Shown in pieces: positions 1-6,522 of a stretch of 19,717 nt of DNA. The notes beneath the pieces are model-generated. The model was given only the letters and a program-made list of their open reading frames with translations, was not told the DNA's origin and made no database searches. Origin of the DNA: an uncultured Veillonella sp. (GTDB lineage: Bacteria > Bacillota > Negativicutes > Veillonellales > Veillonellaceae); contig URPT01000015.1 of the NCBI GenBank assembly GCA_900549845.1, positions 1 to 19,717 of the forward strand, in the 5' to 3' direction. Both the position numbers and the translations under genes were made by a program. Position 1 is the first letter of the stretch; each line of letters opens with the position of its first letter.

Positions 1-2
1 CT

Positions 3-86
3 GGTTCTGACTATGGATTGGCACAAGCGATTAAGGGCGCTAAGATTATGGCTGTTGTAGCCTTGCGTTATGCGATGTGTAAGTGA
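3..86 (+). CDS. 3' end of an unrecognised gene (partial)
   Basis: An open frame enters from the left edge and ends at TGA 84-86, giving about 27 C-terminal residues that begin GSDYGLAQAI and end ALRYAMCK. The codon choice resembles the neighbouring genes, so this is probably the true end of a protein. I do not recognise the family from so short a piece. The next gene's promoter begins 11 bases after this stop. The hairpin at 154-182 could also end this transcript. Confidence 0.45.
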   Translation, partial: GSDYGLAQAIKGAKIMAVVALRYAMCK

Positions 87-96
87 TGTTCTATTT

Positions 97-134
97 TTGA
101 CATATAGAGGTCAAAAAGGTACAATAGATATAAT
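97..134 (+). promoter_or_regulatory. Sigma-A type promoter of the ABC-F/folate operon
   Basis: A consensus -35 TTGACA (97-102) is followed after exactly 17 bases by TACAAT (120-125). A second -10-like TATAAT lies at 129-134. Transcription would start near 132-141, just before the hairpin at 154-182. No terminator or other promoter is visible between here and folK, so this is the likely promoter of the five-gene operon. Confidence 0.7.
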
Positions 135-153
135 ATTTAAGTAAGTATGAAAC

Positions 154-182
154 AAGCCGTCTTCAACAAGACGGCTTTTATT
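154..182 (+). terminator. Terminator-like hairpin between promoter and ABC-F start
   Basis: A perfect 10-bp stem, AAGCCGTCTT (154-163) and AAGACGGCTT (168-177), closes a CAAC loop and is followed by TTTATT. It lies downstream of the promoter at 97-134 and ends 15 bases before the ABC-F ATG. It therefore either ends the preceding gene's transcript or works as a leader attenuator. See the finding on this leader. Confidence 0.7.
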
Positions 183-197
183 CCGGTGGAGATAGAT

Positions 198-1754
198 ATG
201 AGTGTTTTAACCGTTTCAAATGTAACCCATGGTTTTGGAGCGCGACAAATTTTAGATGATGCATCATTCCGCCTATTAAAAGGCGAACATGTAGGCCTCA
301 TTGGTGCCAATGGCGAAGGCAAGTCTACATTCCTAAATATCATTACAGGTAAAATTCCTCCTGATGAAGGTAAAATTGAATGGTCCAACCAAGTCACTGT
401 TGGGTACTTGGATCAACATGCAGTCCTCGAAAAAGGGATGACCATCCGCGACGTATTGCAACGCGCCTTTGATGATTTATTCGTCATGGAACAAAAGATT
501 AATGACGCTTATAATCGTATGGGTGATGTATCCGAAGATGAGATGAATAAACTGCTCGAACAAGTTGGGGAATGGCAAGAAATTCTAGAGCAACGTGGGT
601 TCTATGAAATTGATGCGGTTATCGAACGTACCGCTGCAGGGCTTGGTCTTATGGATATTGGGCTCGATCGAGATGTTACAGAGCTCAGTGGTGGTCAACG
701 TACAAAGGTTTTGCTTACAAAACTATTACTGGAAAAACCAACTATTTTGCTATTGGACGAACCGACAAACTATCTTGATGTAGAGCATATTCAATGGTTG
801 CAAAACTATTTACAAAACTACGAAAATGCTTTTATCCTGATTTCTCATGATATGGAGTTCTTAAATTCTGTAGTTAATGTTATTTATCATATCGAGCAAG
901 CGGTCTTAACGCGTTATACTGGCGATTATCATCAGTTCCAAGCTGCTTACGAAGTGAAAAAGGCACAAGCGGCTAAGGCTTATGAGCGTCAACAACAAGA
1001 GATTGAGCGTATGGAGGACTTCATCCAACGTAATAAAGCTCGCGTTGCAACGCGTGGCATGGCCAATTCTCGAGCTAAGCGCTTGGAGAAAATGGAAATT
1101 TTGGAAAAACCAAAAGAGTACATTAAACCTTCCTTTAGCTTTAAAGAAGGTCGTACGCCAAGTCGTTTTATCGTAGAGGCTTTTGGTCTGGAGTTAGGTT
1201 ATGATGAACCGTTGACTAGACCTGTAGACTTTCAAATTGAAAGAAATAAAAAAATCGCCATTCGCGGTGTTAATGGTCTAGGTAAAACGACATTGTTGAA
1301 AACAATTTTAGGTTTATTAAAACCGGTGAGCGGTGAGTTGGTAAAAGGTGATTTCTTACAAATTGGCTATTTTGCTCAAGAAGATACACCATCTAATTCT
1401 GAAACTGCTCTAGACTATATTTGGAACGAGTATCCAGCAATGACTAATGCAGAAGTACGTGCAGCACTTGCTCGTTGTGGCCTTACTAACGAGCATATTA
1501 CATCTCAAATGCGCGTCTTATCCGGTGGTGAAAATGCAAAGGTTCGTTTATGCAAGTTGATGCAGAATAAGTACAATGTACTCGTATTAGACGAACCGAC
1601 AAATCACTTAGATATCTATGCGAAGGAAGAGTTGAGCCGTGCATTACGTGAGTTCAAAGGAACCATCGTTTTGGTAAGTCATGAACCTGAATTTTATAAA
1701 GATTGGGTTACGGATATTTGGAATATTGAAGATTGGACGACAAAGATCGTTTAG
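198..1754 (+). CDS. ABC-F family ATP-binding protein (YkpA/YbiT-like)
   Basis: This is a cytoplasmic twin-ATPase ABC-F protein of 518 aa with no membrane domain. The family acts on the ribosome, in translation rescue or in antibiotic protection. The first cassette has Walker A GANGEGKST (36-44), signature LSGGQ (163-167), Walker B ILLLDE (183-188) and switch His in SHD (about 217). A charged linker rich in Lys, Arg, Glu and Gln spans roughly 250-315. The second cassette has GVNGLGKTT (357-365), LSGGE (441-445) and VLVLDE (461-466). The start chosen is ATG 198, preceded by GGTGGAG. An in-frame ATG at 147 would place the hairpin inside the coding region and has only a weak ribosome site. It is the first gene of a unit running into folE, whose ribosome site overlaps this stop. 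Resistance and housekeeping roles cannot be separated by eye. Confidence 0.9.
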   Translation: MSVLTVSNVTHGFGARQILDDASFRLLKGEHVGLIGANGEGKSTFLNIITGKIPPDEGKIEWSNQVTVGYLDQHAVLEKGMTIRDVLQRAFDDLFVMEQKINDAYNRMGDVSEDEMNKLLEQVGEWQEILEQRGFYEIDAVIERTAAGLGLMDIGLDRDVTELSGGQRTKVLLTKLLLEKPTILLLDEPTNYLDVEHIQWLQNYLQNYENAFILISHDMEFLNSVVNVIYHIEQAVLTRYTGDYHQFQAAYEVKKAQAAKAYERQQQEIERMEDFIQRNKARVATRGMANSRAKRLEKMEILEKPKEYIKPSFSFKEGRTPSRFIVEAFGLELGYDEPLTRPVDFQIERNKKIAIRGVNGLGKTTLLKTILGLLKPVSGELVKGDFLQIGYFAQEDTPSNSETALDYIWNEYPAMTNAEVRAALARCGLTNEHITSQMRVLSGGENAKVRLCKLMQNKYNVLVLDEPTNHLDIYAKEELSRALREFKGTIVLVSHEPEFYKDWVTDIWNIEDWTTKIV

Positions 1755-1762
1755 GAGGACCG

Positions 1763-2332
1763 ATGAATCAACGTGCAAAGGACGGGATAAAGCAATTCTT
1801 AGAAGCTTTATCTGTTGATACAAAGGCACCAGAGCTAGAGAAAACACCAAGTCGTGTAACAGAATTATATAGTGAATTATTCAGTGGCGTAGGCCTAGAT
1901 ACAAAATCTGCATGGGGTGAAACATTTAGTACTGATTACAAGGGGCTTGTAGCGGTTACAGGCATTCCGTTTTATTCCATGTGTGAGCACCACTTGTTAC
2001 CATTCTTTGGGACCGTTGATATTGTGTATCAACCGAAGGATGGCTGTGTGGCAGGTCTTAGTAAGTTTCAAGATATTGTTAATATCCTTAGTCGGAGGCC
2101 GCAACTACAAGAGCGGTTGGCGTCGGAATTAGCAGATGCCATTATGAATGATTTATCTGCTCATGGTGTATTTGTGCGCATTACATCAACACAGTTATGT
2201 ATGCTCATCAAAGGAACTATGCAGCAAGATTCAAAGGTGATTACATTAGAAAGCCGTGGCGTGCTAGCAGAGACAGGTACGTTACGTGATGAAGCGTTAG
2301 CAATGTTAGGTGGAGGACAGGCAAATGTTTAA
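1763..2332 (+). CDS. folE: GTP cyclohydrolase I, variant active site
   Basis: It is predicted to convert GTP to 7,8-dihydroneopterin triphosphate, the first step of folate synthesis. The protein is 189 aa, normal for the family. Zinc and active-site residues Cys74, His76 and His77 lie in the CEHH motif, the GLSK motif is at 99-101 plus flank, RRPQLQERL is at 111-119, and the second zinc Cys is Cys146. The residue two before that Cys is Gln144, where E. coli has catalytic His179. Lys150 replaces the conserved Arg of the MRG/ARG motif, and the following loop also diverges. The start is ATG 1763, behind an AGGAGG that overlaps the ABC-F stop. The last 8 bases overlap folP. Its place at the head of folP-folB-folK makes the folate role very likely, but the altered residues leave the chemistry open. 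Confidence 0.88.
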   Translation: MNQRAKDGIKQFLEALSVDTKAPELEKTPSRVTELYSELFSGVGLDTKSAWGETFSTDYKGLVAVTGIPFYSMCEHHLLPFFGTVDIVYQPKDGCVAGLSKFQDIVNILSRRPQLQERLASELADAIMNDLSAHGVFVRITSTQLCMLIKGTMQQDSKVITLESRGVLAETGTLRDEALAMLGGGQANV

Positions 2333-3158
2333 ACGTAGAAATTATACATGGAATGATGGCAAAAGTTTATCTTTGTGCGATCGTACCCTTATCATGGGGA
2401 TACTCAATGGTACGCCTGACTCTTTCTCTGATGGTGGTAAATTCAACACCCCAGAGGCAGCAGCAGCGCATGTAACACAAATGATTGAAGATGGCGCTGA
2501 TATTATCGATTTAGGTGTTGAATCTACGCGTCCAGGCTGCACACCGTTGACAGCAGAAGAAGAAATTGAACGCTTATCTCAATTGATAGATCCTGTACTT
2601 AATGCATCTACAGTTCCTGTATCTATCGATACATACCATGCTAAAACTGCAGATTATGCTTTTTCTAAAGGGGCCCATATTTTAAATGATGTATGGGGAT
2701 TACATTATGACCCTGATATGGCAGCAGTAGCAGCAAAATATAAGGTGCCAGTAATCATTATGCACAATAGCAATGACACAAATTATGGTGATATCATTGA
2801 AGATATGAAAGCTTTCTTCTTCTGTGCTATTGATAAAGCGTTGAAAGAGGGTGTAACGCCACAACAAATCTGGCTTGACCCAGGTATTGGCTTTGGTAAA
2901 ACTGAAGAACAAAATATTGAAGTTATGCAACGTTTAGGTGAGTTAACGGCTTATGAATATCCTATTTTACTTGCTCCTAGCCGCAAGCGTTTCATCGGTT
3001 CTATGTTGGGTGGTTTACCACCAGAAGATCGTGATGAAGGTACGGTAGCTGCTTGTATTACGGGCGTATTCCAAGGTGTTGATATGGTGCGTGTTCATAA
3101 TGTGAAAATGCACAAACGTGCCTTGGCTGTAGCCGATGGCCTATTACGAGGTGAATAA
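2325..3158 (+). CDS. folP: Dihydropteroate synthase
   Basis: It condenses 6-hydroxymethyl-dihydropterin diphosphate with p-aminobenzoate to give dihydropteroate, and it is the sulfonamide target. The 277-aa product shows the family blocks in order: LNGTPDSFSDGG (27-38), GADIIDLGVESTRPG (57-71), SIDT (100-103), ILNDVWG (119-125), LDPGIGFGKT (184-193), PSRKRFIG (218-225) and a C-terminal RVHNV (256-260). Most homologues have LNVTPDSFSDGG, so Gly replaces Val in the first block. The start is ATG 2325, 8 bases after GGAGG. A GTG at 2310 is in frame but lies upstream of that ribosome site. The gene overlaps folE by 8 bases and folB by 1 base, which points to translational coupling. Confidence 0.96.
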   Translation: MFKRRNYTWNDGKSLSLCDRTLIMGILNGTPDSFSDGGKFNTPEAAAAHVTQMIEDGADIIDLGVESTRPGCTPLTAEEEIERLSQLIDPVLNASTVPVSIDTYHAKTADYAFSKGAHILNDVWGLHYDPDMAAVAAKYKVPVIIMHNSNDTNYGDIIEDMKAFFFCAIDKALKEGVTPQQIWLDPGIGFGKTEEQNIEVMQRLGELTAYEYPILLAPSRKRFIGSMLGGLPPEDRDEGTVAACITGVFQGVDMVRVHNVKMHKRALAVADGLLRGE

Positions 3159-3520
3159 TGGATAAAATCGTTTTAAAGAATATGGCATTTTACGGATTTC
3201 ATGGGAATTTGGCATCTGAACAAGAACAGGGGCAACGATTCTTTGTAGATGTTGAAATTACTACGGATCTTACAAAGGCCGGTCAAAGTGACCAGTTAGA
3301 GGATTCTATCAATTATGTAGAGGTATATGACATTGTAGAATCTGTTATGACTGGAGAAAAACATAATTTGTTAGAACGGTTGGGTGCACTTATCGCCGAT
3401 TCTTTATACCAACATTATCAAGGCATTGTTGGCTTATCTGTAACGGTGCGCAAACCATCTGTACCGATTGCAGGTATTCTAGATTATGTTGAGGTTGTCA
3501 CTACACGAGGTCAAATTTGA
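3158..3520 (+). CDS. folB: Dihydroneopterin aldolase
   Basis: It cleaves 7,8-dihydroneopterin to 6-hydroxymethyl-dihydropterin and glycolaldehyde. At 120 aa it is full length for this single-domain enzyme. The order of motifs is FYGFHG (11-16), GQRFFVDVEI (25-34), INYVEVYDIV (51-60), HNLLERL (69-75) and VTVRKPSVPI (95-104). Glu21 and Lys99 match the catalytic Glu22 and Lys100 of the Staphylococcus aureus enzyme. The start codon shares one base with the folP stop (TAATG), and the stop shares one base with the folK ATG (TGATG), so the three genes are read as a coupled unit. Confidence 0.95.
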   Translation: MDKIVLKNMAFYGFHGNLASEQEQGQRFFVDVEITTDLTKAGQSDQLEDSINYVEVYDIVESVMTGEKHNLLERLGALIADSLYQHYQGIVGLSVTVRKPSVPIAGILDYVEVVTTRGQI

Positions 3521-3993
3521 TGTATACCTATTACATCAGTGTAGGTTCAAATATCGGTGATAAACGGGGGCACATTAATTTGGCCCTTCAATCATTACAG
3601 GATCATGATGCGGTTTCAAAGGTCATTAGTTCGCCCTTAATCGAAACCGAACCTTGGGGATATACGGAGCAGGATATCTTTGTTAATGGTATGTGGCTTT
3701 GTGAAAGCTCTTTAGCCCCTCATCAAATGTTAAGTTTATTACAGTCCTTAGAACAGGGGGCTGGACGTGAACGACTCATTCATTGGGGCCCACGTACATT
3801 GGATTTAGATATTGTTTTGGCTTTTGATGAAGACGGGACTATGATTTCCATTTGTGATGAAAGCCTTACTGTACCACATCCTTACTTTTGGGATCGTACC
3901 TTTGTCTTAGAACCTTTACAAGAGTTGTTACCAACTTTTACATATAAAGGAATGACCATTGGCGAGAGACTAACTCAGTTAAGCTTATCGTAG
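3520..3993 (+). CDS. folK: 6-hydroxymethyl-7,8-dihydropterin pyrophosphokinase
   Basis: It transfers diphosphate from ATP to hydroxymethyl-dihydropterin, making the substrate of FolP. The 157-aa protein shows YISVGSNIGDKRGHI (5-19), TEPWGYTEQDIFVNG (43-57) and the signature GPRTLDLDIV (90-99) with the magnesium-binding Asp pair at 95 and 97, then VPHPYFWDRTFVLEPL. The start is ATG 3520, fused to the folB stop and 9 bases after GAGG at 3507-3510. A TTG at 3517 is in frame but less likely. It is the last folate gene of the operon, and no convincing terminator follows. No phosphatase for dihydroneopterin triphosphate is encoded nearby. Confidence 0.95.
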   Translation: MYTYYISVGSNIGDKRGHINLALQSLQDHDAVSKVISSPLIETEPWGYTEQDIFVNGMWLCESSLAPHQMLSLLQSLEQGAGRERLIHWGPRTLDLDIVLAFDEDGTMISICDESLTVPHPYFWDRTFVLEPLQELLPTFTYKGMTIGERLTQLSLS

Positions 3994-4027
3994 ACATTTA
4001 TAAAATAGTAAACATTAAGGCTGCAGT

Positions 4028-4062
4028 TGTACCTATGAATAGGGATTATATGAATAGGTACA
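4028..4062. repeat. Inverted repeat upstream of the 4120 gene
   Basis: The arms TGTACCTAT (4028-4036) and ATAGGTACA (4054-4062) are perfectly complementary over 9 bp, separated by 17 bases. There is no T-run after it, so it does not look like a terminator. A weak promoter, TTGTAC (4027-4032) then 16 bases then TATGAA (4049-4054), overlaps it, which would fit an operator. Its core resembles the repeat at 5243-5270. Confidence 0.4.
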
Positions 4063-4119
4063 TCCTGTAAGCACAATATATTATTACGTTTTATGCTTGG
4101 GGATTCATAGGGAGTATAC

Positions 4120-4926
4120 ATGAATATAAAACGTATTGGGTTGTGTGTACTAGCGTTGATTGTAATGGGCCTGTCCTATTGGCTTGCCGTAGGTGGTAAT
4201 TATGACAGCAAAACAGTACGCATAGATCCAGAAGAGCATACACTAGTAAATTCTAGTGATGCCATTATTTCAAAACGAATATTAGCGATGAAGTCTATGG
4301 ATTCAAAAGTTTATTTTTTAGGTTATGAAGGCTACGGTATTTATAATCTATCTGATAATACACTTCGGTTGATGCCCGTTAGCTTCCGTGGTCAACATAT
4401 AGAGCCACCGAAGACAGAGAATTACCAACGTGGTTTACGAGAGATTACTACGGTAAAAACTTTCTCTGATTTTAGTAGTCAAGAACAATCCATACTTAAG
4501 GATTTATTGGAATCTACTGATAGAGGGGCTCATTACTATGGTGACTTTTACCATTCTGGTTATGAGTCATCCCTCATCGACATGAAGGACCAGTATTTTA
4601 TAACGAATACGGTACGTGCCTTGAAACGTGTGAATCATACATTATATGTATATGATGCGTCAGGGTTCATTATCATTGATTTAGATAATCGCCGAATACA
4701 AGGGTTCTTTAATAATCGTCTCGGTGGGGAAGGACCTAAAGGTGTACCTGATAGTTTGCGTGGCCATTATGGTTCAGATTTCACGATGATATATGCATTG
4801 TCCAAGTTAGATCCAAAGGATTTAGAGATCTTATGGTCAATGCGAAAGCAATATTTAGAAAAGTCACCACAAGTGATGGAGAACAAGGATTTATTCCCTC
4901 TTAATCTTGATGAGATGACTTTATAG
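4120..4926 (+). CDS. Unrecognised membrane-anchored or exported protein
   Basis: I do not recognise this 268-aa protein. Residues 1-4 (MNIK) plus Arg5 lead into a hydrophobic stretch at about 6-26, typical of a membrane anchor or uncleaved signal. No lipobox Cys follows it. The remainder is soluble and should lie outside the membrane. It is rich in Tyr, Asp and Ser, with segments such as KVYFLGYEGYGIYNL and LYVYDASGFIIIDLDN. Those two look like related short beta-strand blocks and hint at a beta-propeller or repeat fold, though this is only a guess. The start is ATG 4120 after AGGGAG. The ribosome site of the next gene overlaps this stop, so the two are probably cotranscribed. It may be lineage-specific. 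Confidence 0.8.
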   Translation: MNIKRIGLCVLALIVMGLSYWLAVGGNYDSKTVRIDPEEHTLVNSSDAIISKRILAMKSMDSKVYFLGYEGYGIYNLSDNTLRLMPVSFRGQHIEPPKTENYQRGLREITTVKTFSDFSSQEQSILKDLLESTDRGAHYYGDFYHSGYESSLIDMKDQYFITNTVRALKRVNHTLYVYDASGFIIIDLDNRRIQGFFNNRLGGEGPKGVPDSLRGHYGSDFTMIYALSKLDPKDLEILWSMRKQYLEKSPQVMENKDLFPLNLDEMTL

Positions 4927-4936
4927 GAGGTATATT

Positions 4937-5173
4937 ATGCTTTGGTCAATTATTGTAGGTGGTTTCATTGGTTTTGTAGCTGGTCGCATTACTAAAAAAG
5001 CGCAAAGTATGGGGATTATTCTTCGTGTTATTGCTGGCTTAGTTGGTGCTTCCGTAGGCCAAGCGTTGCTTGGTACATGGGGTCCAAGCCTTGCAGGCAT
5101 GGCATTGATTCCGTCCATCGTTGGTGCAGTTATCGTGATTGCTGTAGTCAGCTTCTTTACTGGACGAGACTAA
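4937..5173 (+). CDS. GlsB/YeaQ/YmgE-family small membrane protein
   Basis: This 78-aa protein is almost entirely hydrophobic, with three likely membrane helices at about 2-17, 29-46 and 52-74. Glycine-rich motifs include GGFIGFVAGRITKK near the start and GLVGASVGQALLG in the middle. That pattern fits the so-called transglycosylase-associated family (GlsB/YeaQ/YmgE), often linked to envelope stress, although its biochemical role is unknown. The start is ATG 4937 behind a strong AGGAGG at 4925-4930 that overlaps the upstream stop, so it is expressed with the 4120 gene. A 12-bp-stem terminator follows 14 bases after its stop. Confidence 0.87.
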   Translation: MLWSIIVGGFIGFVAGRITKKAQSMGIILRVIAGLVGASVGQALLGTWGPSLAGMALIPSIVGAVIVIAVVSFFTGRD

Positions 5174-5187
5174 TTATATAAGGTAAG

Positions 5188-5221
5188 GACTAGTATAGGA
5201 TTTCCTATACTAGTCTTTTTT
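5188..5221 (+). terminator. Strong intrinsic terminator
   Basis: A perfect 12-bp stem, GACTAGTATAGG (5188-5199) and CCTATACTAGTC (5204-5215), has an ATTT loop and a TTTTTT tail. It closes the transcript of the two membrane-protein genes. Confidence 0.92.
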
Positions 5222-5242
5222 ATCGTTTTATATCTATTTTCC

Positions 5243-5272
5243 TATATACCTATGAGAAAATAGGTATATAAT
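5243..5272. promoter_or_regulatory. Perfect inverted repeat over a putative -10 of the dehydrogenase gene
   Basis: The arms TATATACCTAT (5243-5253) and ATAGGTATATA (5260-5270) pair perfectly over 11 bp around a GAGAAA spacer. A TATAAT at 5267-5272 overlaps the right arm. No good -35 is visible. A repressor or activator operator overlapping the promoter is the simplest reading. The T-poor flank argues against a terminator. Confidence 0.45.
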
Positions 5273-5309
5273 AGTTTATGTATTTTAGATTTAAGGTATA
5301 TTAATATAG

Positions 5310-5351
5310 CTTAAAATTATCGGTTCATATATTGGGAACCGTTGATTTAAG
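5310..5351 (+). other. Two-step stem-loop in the dehydrogenase 5' leader
   Basis: The outer arms CTTAAA (5310-5315) and TTTAAG (5346-5351) enclose the inner arms CGGTTC (5321-5326) and GAACCG (5336-5341), with a 9-base loop and internal loops of 5 and 4 bases. It would sit in the untranslated leader, ending 53 bases before the start codon. It matches no riboswitch class that I know. Confidence 0.4.
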
Positions 5352-5404
5352 TGGAAGTGTATTAGAGGATAGATATCTTTTAGTACTACAAGTAGGAGGC
5401 CCTT

Positions 5405-6352
5405 ATGAAGTTACGTAAAGTAGGTATTATTGGCACTGGACATGTAGGTTCTCATGTAGCATTTTCTCTTGCTCTACAAGGTGAAGTAGATGAATTATAT
5501 ATGATGGATATTGATGAGAAAAAAGCTAAAGCACAAGCCATGGATATCAATGATGCAGTTAGCTACATTCCTCACAAAGTGACAGCTACTGCTGGCCCAA
5601 TTGAAGAATGTGGGGATTGCGATGTTCTCGTATTTAGTGCAGGTCCTTTACCAAATTTATACCAAGATCGCTTAGAAAGTCTTGGTGATACCGTTGAGGT
5701 TCTAAAGGATGTTATCCCTCGAATTAAAAAGTCTGGATTTGATGGGTTTATTATTTCTATCTCTAATCCTGCTGACGTTGTAGCAACTTACTTATGTAAA
5801 CATTTAAATTGGAATCCTAAACGGATTATTTCCAGCGGTACAGCCTTAGATTCTGCACGGTTACAAAAAGAATTGGCTCGCATTTTTAATATCAGTAATC
5901 GTACAATTACAGCATATTGCTTAGGTGAACATGGCGGCAGTGCTATGGTGCCATGGTCTCATGTATATGTACAAGGAAAACCTCTTGTAGAATTACAACA
6001 AGAATTGCCTCATAGATTCCCTACACTTGACCATACGCAAGTGCTAGATGATGTTAAAATTGGTGGTTATCATGTATTAGCCGGTAAAGGTTCCACAGAA
6101 TTTGGCATTGCCAGTGCAACTACAGAATTAATTCGCGCTGTATTCCATGATGAAAAGAAAGTATTGCCATGTTCTTGCTATCTAGACGGACAATATGGTG
6201 AAGAAGGTATCTTTGCATCTACACCAGCAGTTATTGGTAAAGATGGTATTGAAGATGTATTTGAATTAAAGCTTACCGAAGAGGAATTGGCTTTGTTTAA
6301 AAAGTCTTGCGCTGTTATTCGTGAATACGCTCATAAAGCAGAGTCCTTGTAA
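5405..6352 (+). CDS. NAD-dependent lactate/malate dehydrogenase superfamily enzyme
   Basis: A 315-aa 2-hydroxyacid dehydrogenase that would interconvert a 2-hydroxy acid and a 2-oxo acid with NAD. The Rossmann motif GTGHVG is at 10-15, with acidic Asp35 after the second strand indicating NAD. Substrate and catalytic residues are present: Arg89 (LDH Arg109), Asn121 (Asn138), Asp149 (Asp168), Arg152 (Arg171) and His177 (His195) in GEHGG. The specificity loop reads AGPLPNLYQDR (79-89), with Pro83 where lactate dehydrogenases have Gln102 and malate dehydrogenases have Arg. The substrate cannot therefore be named; a hydroxyisocaproate-type or other branched substrate is possible. The start is ATG 5405 after AGGAGG (5394-5399). 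The gene stands alone, with a 231-base leader region upstream. Confidence 0.9.
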   Translation: MKLRKVGIIGTGHVGSHVAFSLALQGEVDELYMMDIDEKKAKAQAMDINDAVSYIPHKVTATAGPIEECGDCDVLVFSAGPLPNLYQDRLESLGDTVEVLKDVIPRIKKSGFDGFIISISNPADVVATYLCKHLNWNPKRIISSGTALDSARLQKELARIFNISNRTITAYCLGEHGGSAMVPWSHVYVQGKPLVELQQELPHRFPTLDHTQVLDDVKIGGYHVLAGKGSTEFGIASATTELIRAVFHDEKKVLPCSCYLDGQYGEEGIFASTPAVIGKDGIEDVFELKLTEEELALFKKSCAVIREYAHKAESL

Positions 6353-6395
6353 GGCTTCGTATCTGTTATATAAGTCTAGTGCTGATAAAAACAAA

Positions 6396-6449
6396 TATCT
6401 ATAGAGAGAGAATATATAAACCTAACAGAAACTATAGATAATTTTATTT
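6396..6449 (+). terminator. Possible weak terminator after the dehydrogenase gene
   Basis: TATCTATAG (6396-6404) can pair with CTATAGATA (6432-6440) over 9 bp, followed by ATTTTATTT. The loop is long (27 bases) and the stem is AT-rich, so termination would be inefficient. The remainder of 6353-6510 holds only the divIC promoter. Confidence 0.3.
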
Positions 6450-6468
6450 AGTCCCTAACAAGGTTCTA

Positions 6469-6477
6469 TGATATAAT
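6469..6477 (+). promoter_or_regulatory. Extended -10 promoter of divIC
   Basis: TGATATAAT is an extended -10 element (TG, one base, TATAAT at 6472-6477) lying 45 bases before the divIC start codon. There is no recognisable -35, which extended -10 promoters can tolerate. The 11-base string TATGATATAAT plus flank recurs upstream of ftsH. Confidence 0.55.
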
Positions 6478-6522
6478 TAAAAAATGACAGTATACAGATG
6501 ATGAATATTTTTGGGGGACATT

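Noticed and set aside
147..197. N-terminal extension of the ABC-F protein from ATG 147
   Set aside because: It would encode the terminator hairpin, has a weak ribosome site, and ABC-F proteins normally begin close to the first strand as at 198. It is kept only as a possible leader initiation site.
1733..1762. Earlier FolE start at 1733
   Set aside because: It lies inside the ABC-F gene with no ribosome site, whereas ATG 1763 follows an AGGAGG.
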